From: G963556115 sp963666605
GTDB lineage: Bacteria; Planctomycetota; SZUA-567
Length of the DNA stretch: 64,000 nt
Direction: 5' to 3'
Assembly: GCA_965140405.1 (NCBI GenBank)
Contig: OZ223208.1
Span: 1,178,001-1,242,000, forward strand
The translations under genes were made by a program, and so were the position numbers. Positions 63,371-64,000 of the stretch are shown here, in pieces; the first letter of the stretch is position 1, and each line of letters begins with the position of its first letter. The notes under the pieces were generated by a model that did no database searches, had not been told where the DNA came from, and worked only from the letters and a program-made list of their open reading frames with translations.

Positions 63371-63400
63371 TTGGTAAAAACTTAACTACTTTACTACAAT
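63371..63400 (+). promoter_or_regulatory. Possible hsp20 promoter
   Basis: TTGGTA (63371-63376) and TACAAT (63395-63400) are 18 bp apart, 37 bp before the start. No CIRCE-type inverted repeat was seen. Confidence 0.4.
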
Positions 63401-63436
63401 ATACTTATTCATTAATTTTATAATAGAGGTAAGAAT

Positions 63437-63835
63437 ATGGCATACTACTGTAAATACTACAAATCGCCAGCAGCGACCGAACTCAGCAAAAAACTTGCAT
63501 CTACTCATGACACTTGGACTCCAGAAGCAGATATATTTGAGACCGCATCTGAGATTATAGCGATAATAAATCTTCCCGGAGTAGACGCAGCAGATATCGA
63601 ACTAGTTTTAGATAAGGAGCAACTCATTGTCACAGGCACTCGTAAGCTCGAACTCCCACACCTAATACAGTCATACATACAACTTGAAATAAGACATGGT
63701 AGATTCGAACGTATTCTAGACCTGCCATGTGAAGTTGATCTAGGCAAGGCAAATATAAGTAATGGAGTACTAGAGATAACCCTTCCCAAAACACCTAAGA
63801 ATACTGACAAAAGCAGAACAATAGCTATTGACTAA
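63437..63835 (+). CDS. Small heat-shock protein (Hsp20)
   Basis: 132 aa with an alpha-crystallin domain at about 30-125: TPEADIFETASEIIAIINLPGVDAADIELVL, then GRFERILDLPCEVDLGKANISNGVLEITLPK. ATP-independent chaperone that binds unfolded proteins. AGGTAAG precedes the ATG. The strand order and the GVLEITLPK ending are typical. Confidence 0.92.
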   Translation: MAYYCKYYKSPAATELSKKLASTHDTWTPEADIFETASEIIAIINLPGVDAADIELVLDKEQLIVTGTRKLELPHLIQSYIQLEIRHGRFERILDLPCEVDLGKANISNGVLEITLPKTPKNTDKSRTIAID

Positions 63836-63925
63836 GAAAAGTATTACAATTATGAAGAATATGGTTATAATACCCAACAATATTATACCAATAAACTAAC
63901 GTAGCAATATAGCAGAAAGAATAGA

Positions 63926-64000
63926 ATGGCAAAGAAGAAGACCTCAAAAAAACAGAAGACGACTAGCAAGCGTGGCAAGCCTACGCAGAACGCTCGTATA
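63926..64000 (+). CDS. Start of a lysine-rich protein, cut by the window end
   Basis: ATG at 63926 with an AGCAGAAAG-type leader starts MAKKKTSKKQKTTSKRGKPT and runs off the window after 25 codons. Only a basic N-terminal tail is visible. It may be the start of a nucleic-acid-binding protein or of a protease or chaperone with a basic extension; nothing more can be said. Confidence 0.5.
   Translation, partial: MAKKKTSKKQKTTSKRGKPTQNARI

Noticed and set aside
1..64000. CRISPR arrays, tRNA, rRNA
   Set aside because: No regularly spaced repeats or recognisable RNA genes were seen by eye.

Overview
The window is chromosomal DNA of an AT-rich, Gram-negative-type bacterium, probably an anaerobe with sodium-based energetics. 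Supporting signs are many signal peptides and anchored periplasmic TPR proteins, YajC plus a fused SecDF, an F-type ATP synthase whose c subunit has the Na+ ligand pattern, Na+/H+ antiporter-type genes, and small proteins typical of anaerobes (DUF5320-like, a Gly-rich zinc-ribbon protein). The gene set (FloA with NfeD, type 2 PyrF, large PurQ, six-domain S1, TPR giants) is compatible with the PVC/Planctomycetes side of the tree, but this is a guess from gene style. No rRNA, tRNA or CRISPR array was recognised.

Layout. 1-1.9 kb: NfeD/YuaF-like and FloT-type flotillin genes. 2.0-4.3 kb: a decayed patch with IS30-family remnants, a broken FeoA-like gene and two small cysteine/glycine-rich genes. 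4.3-6.8 kb: a secreted DUF1080-like protein and a tetR-nmrA pair with a palindromic operator. 6.9-17.9 kb: a complete minus-strand F0F1 ATP synthase operon (two AtpI/AtpZ-like proteins, a, triple c, c, b, b', delta, alpha, gamma, beta, epsilon). 18.3-23.6 kb: a minus-strand ion-transport cluster with an ArsB/NhaD-type transporter, a CPA2 antiporter with CBS domains, a CBS protein and two EIIA-domain proteins. 23.8-28.3 kb: an orphan membrane protein, a phosphohexomutase and an S41 protease. 28.8-39.7 kb: sigma factor, TauE-like transporter, short UvrC, methyltransferase, HIT protein, YajC, SecDF and UvrB. 39.8-42.8 kb: a MocR-type regulator, two tandem microproteins and an Fe-S aldo/keto reductase. 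43-47.3 kb: NfeD protease, FloA, a coiled-coil partner and RluD. 47.4-52.2 kb: two membrane-anchored TPR proteins. 52.4-57.4 kb: PyrF, AccA, PurQ and ribosomal protein S1. 57.8-64 kb: two paralogous double solute-binding proteins, several orphans and Hsp20.

The most unusual system is the ATP synthase. A normal c subunit with a two-carboxylate Na+ motif sits beside a fused three-hairpin c protein in which all six equivalent ion-binding positions have lost their carboxylates. Both b-type stalk subunits carry large predicted extracytoplasmic domains, and subunit a has a calcium-loop-like insertion in the loop facing the same side. Together these suggest a Na+ ATP synthase with a mixed rotor ring, and hence a changed ion/ATP ratio, plus an extra structure on the outer face of F0. 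The adjacent antiporter cluster, with its EIIA and CBS sensor domains, would be a natural partner in managing the Na+ gradient; that link is inferred from position only.
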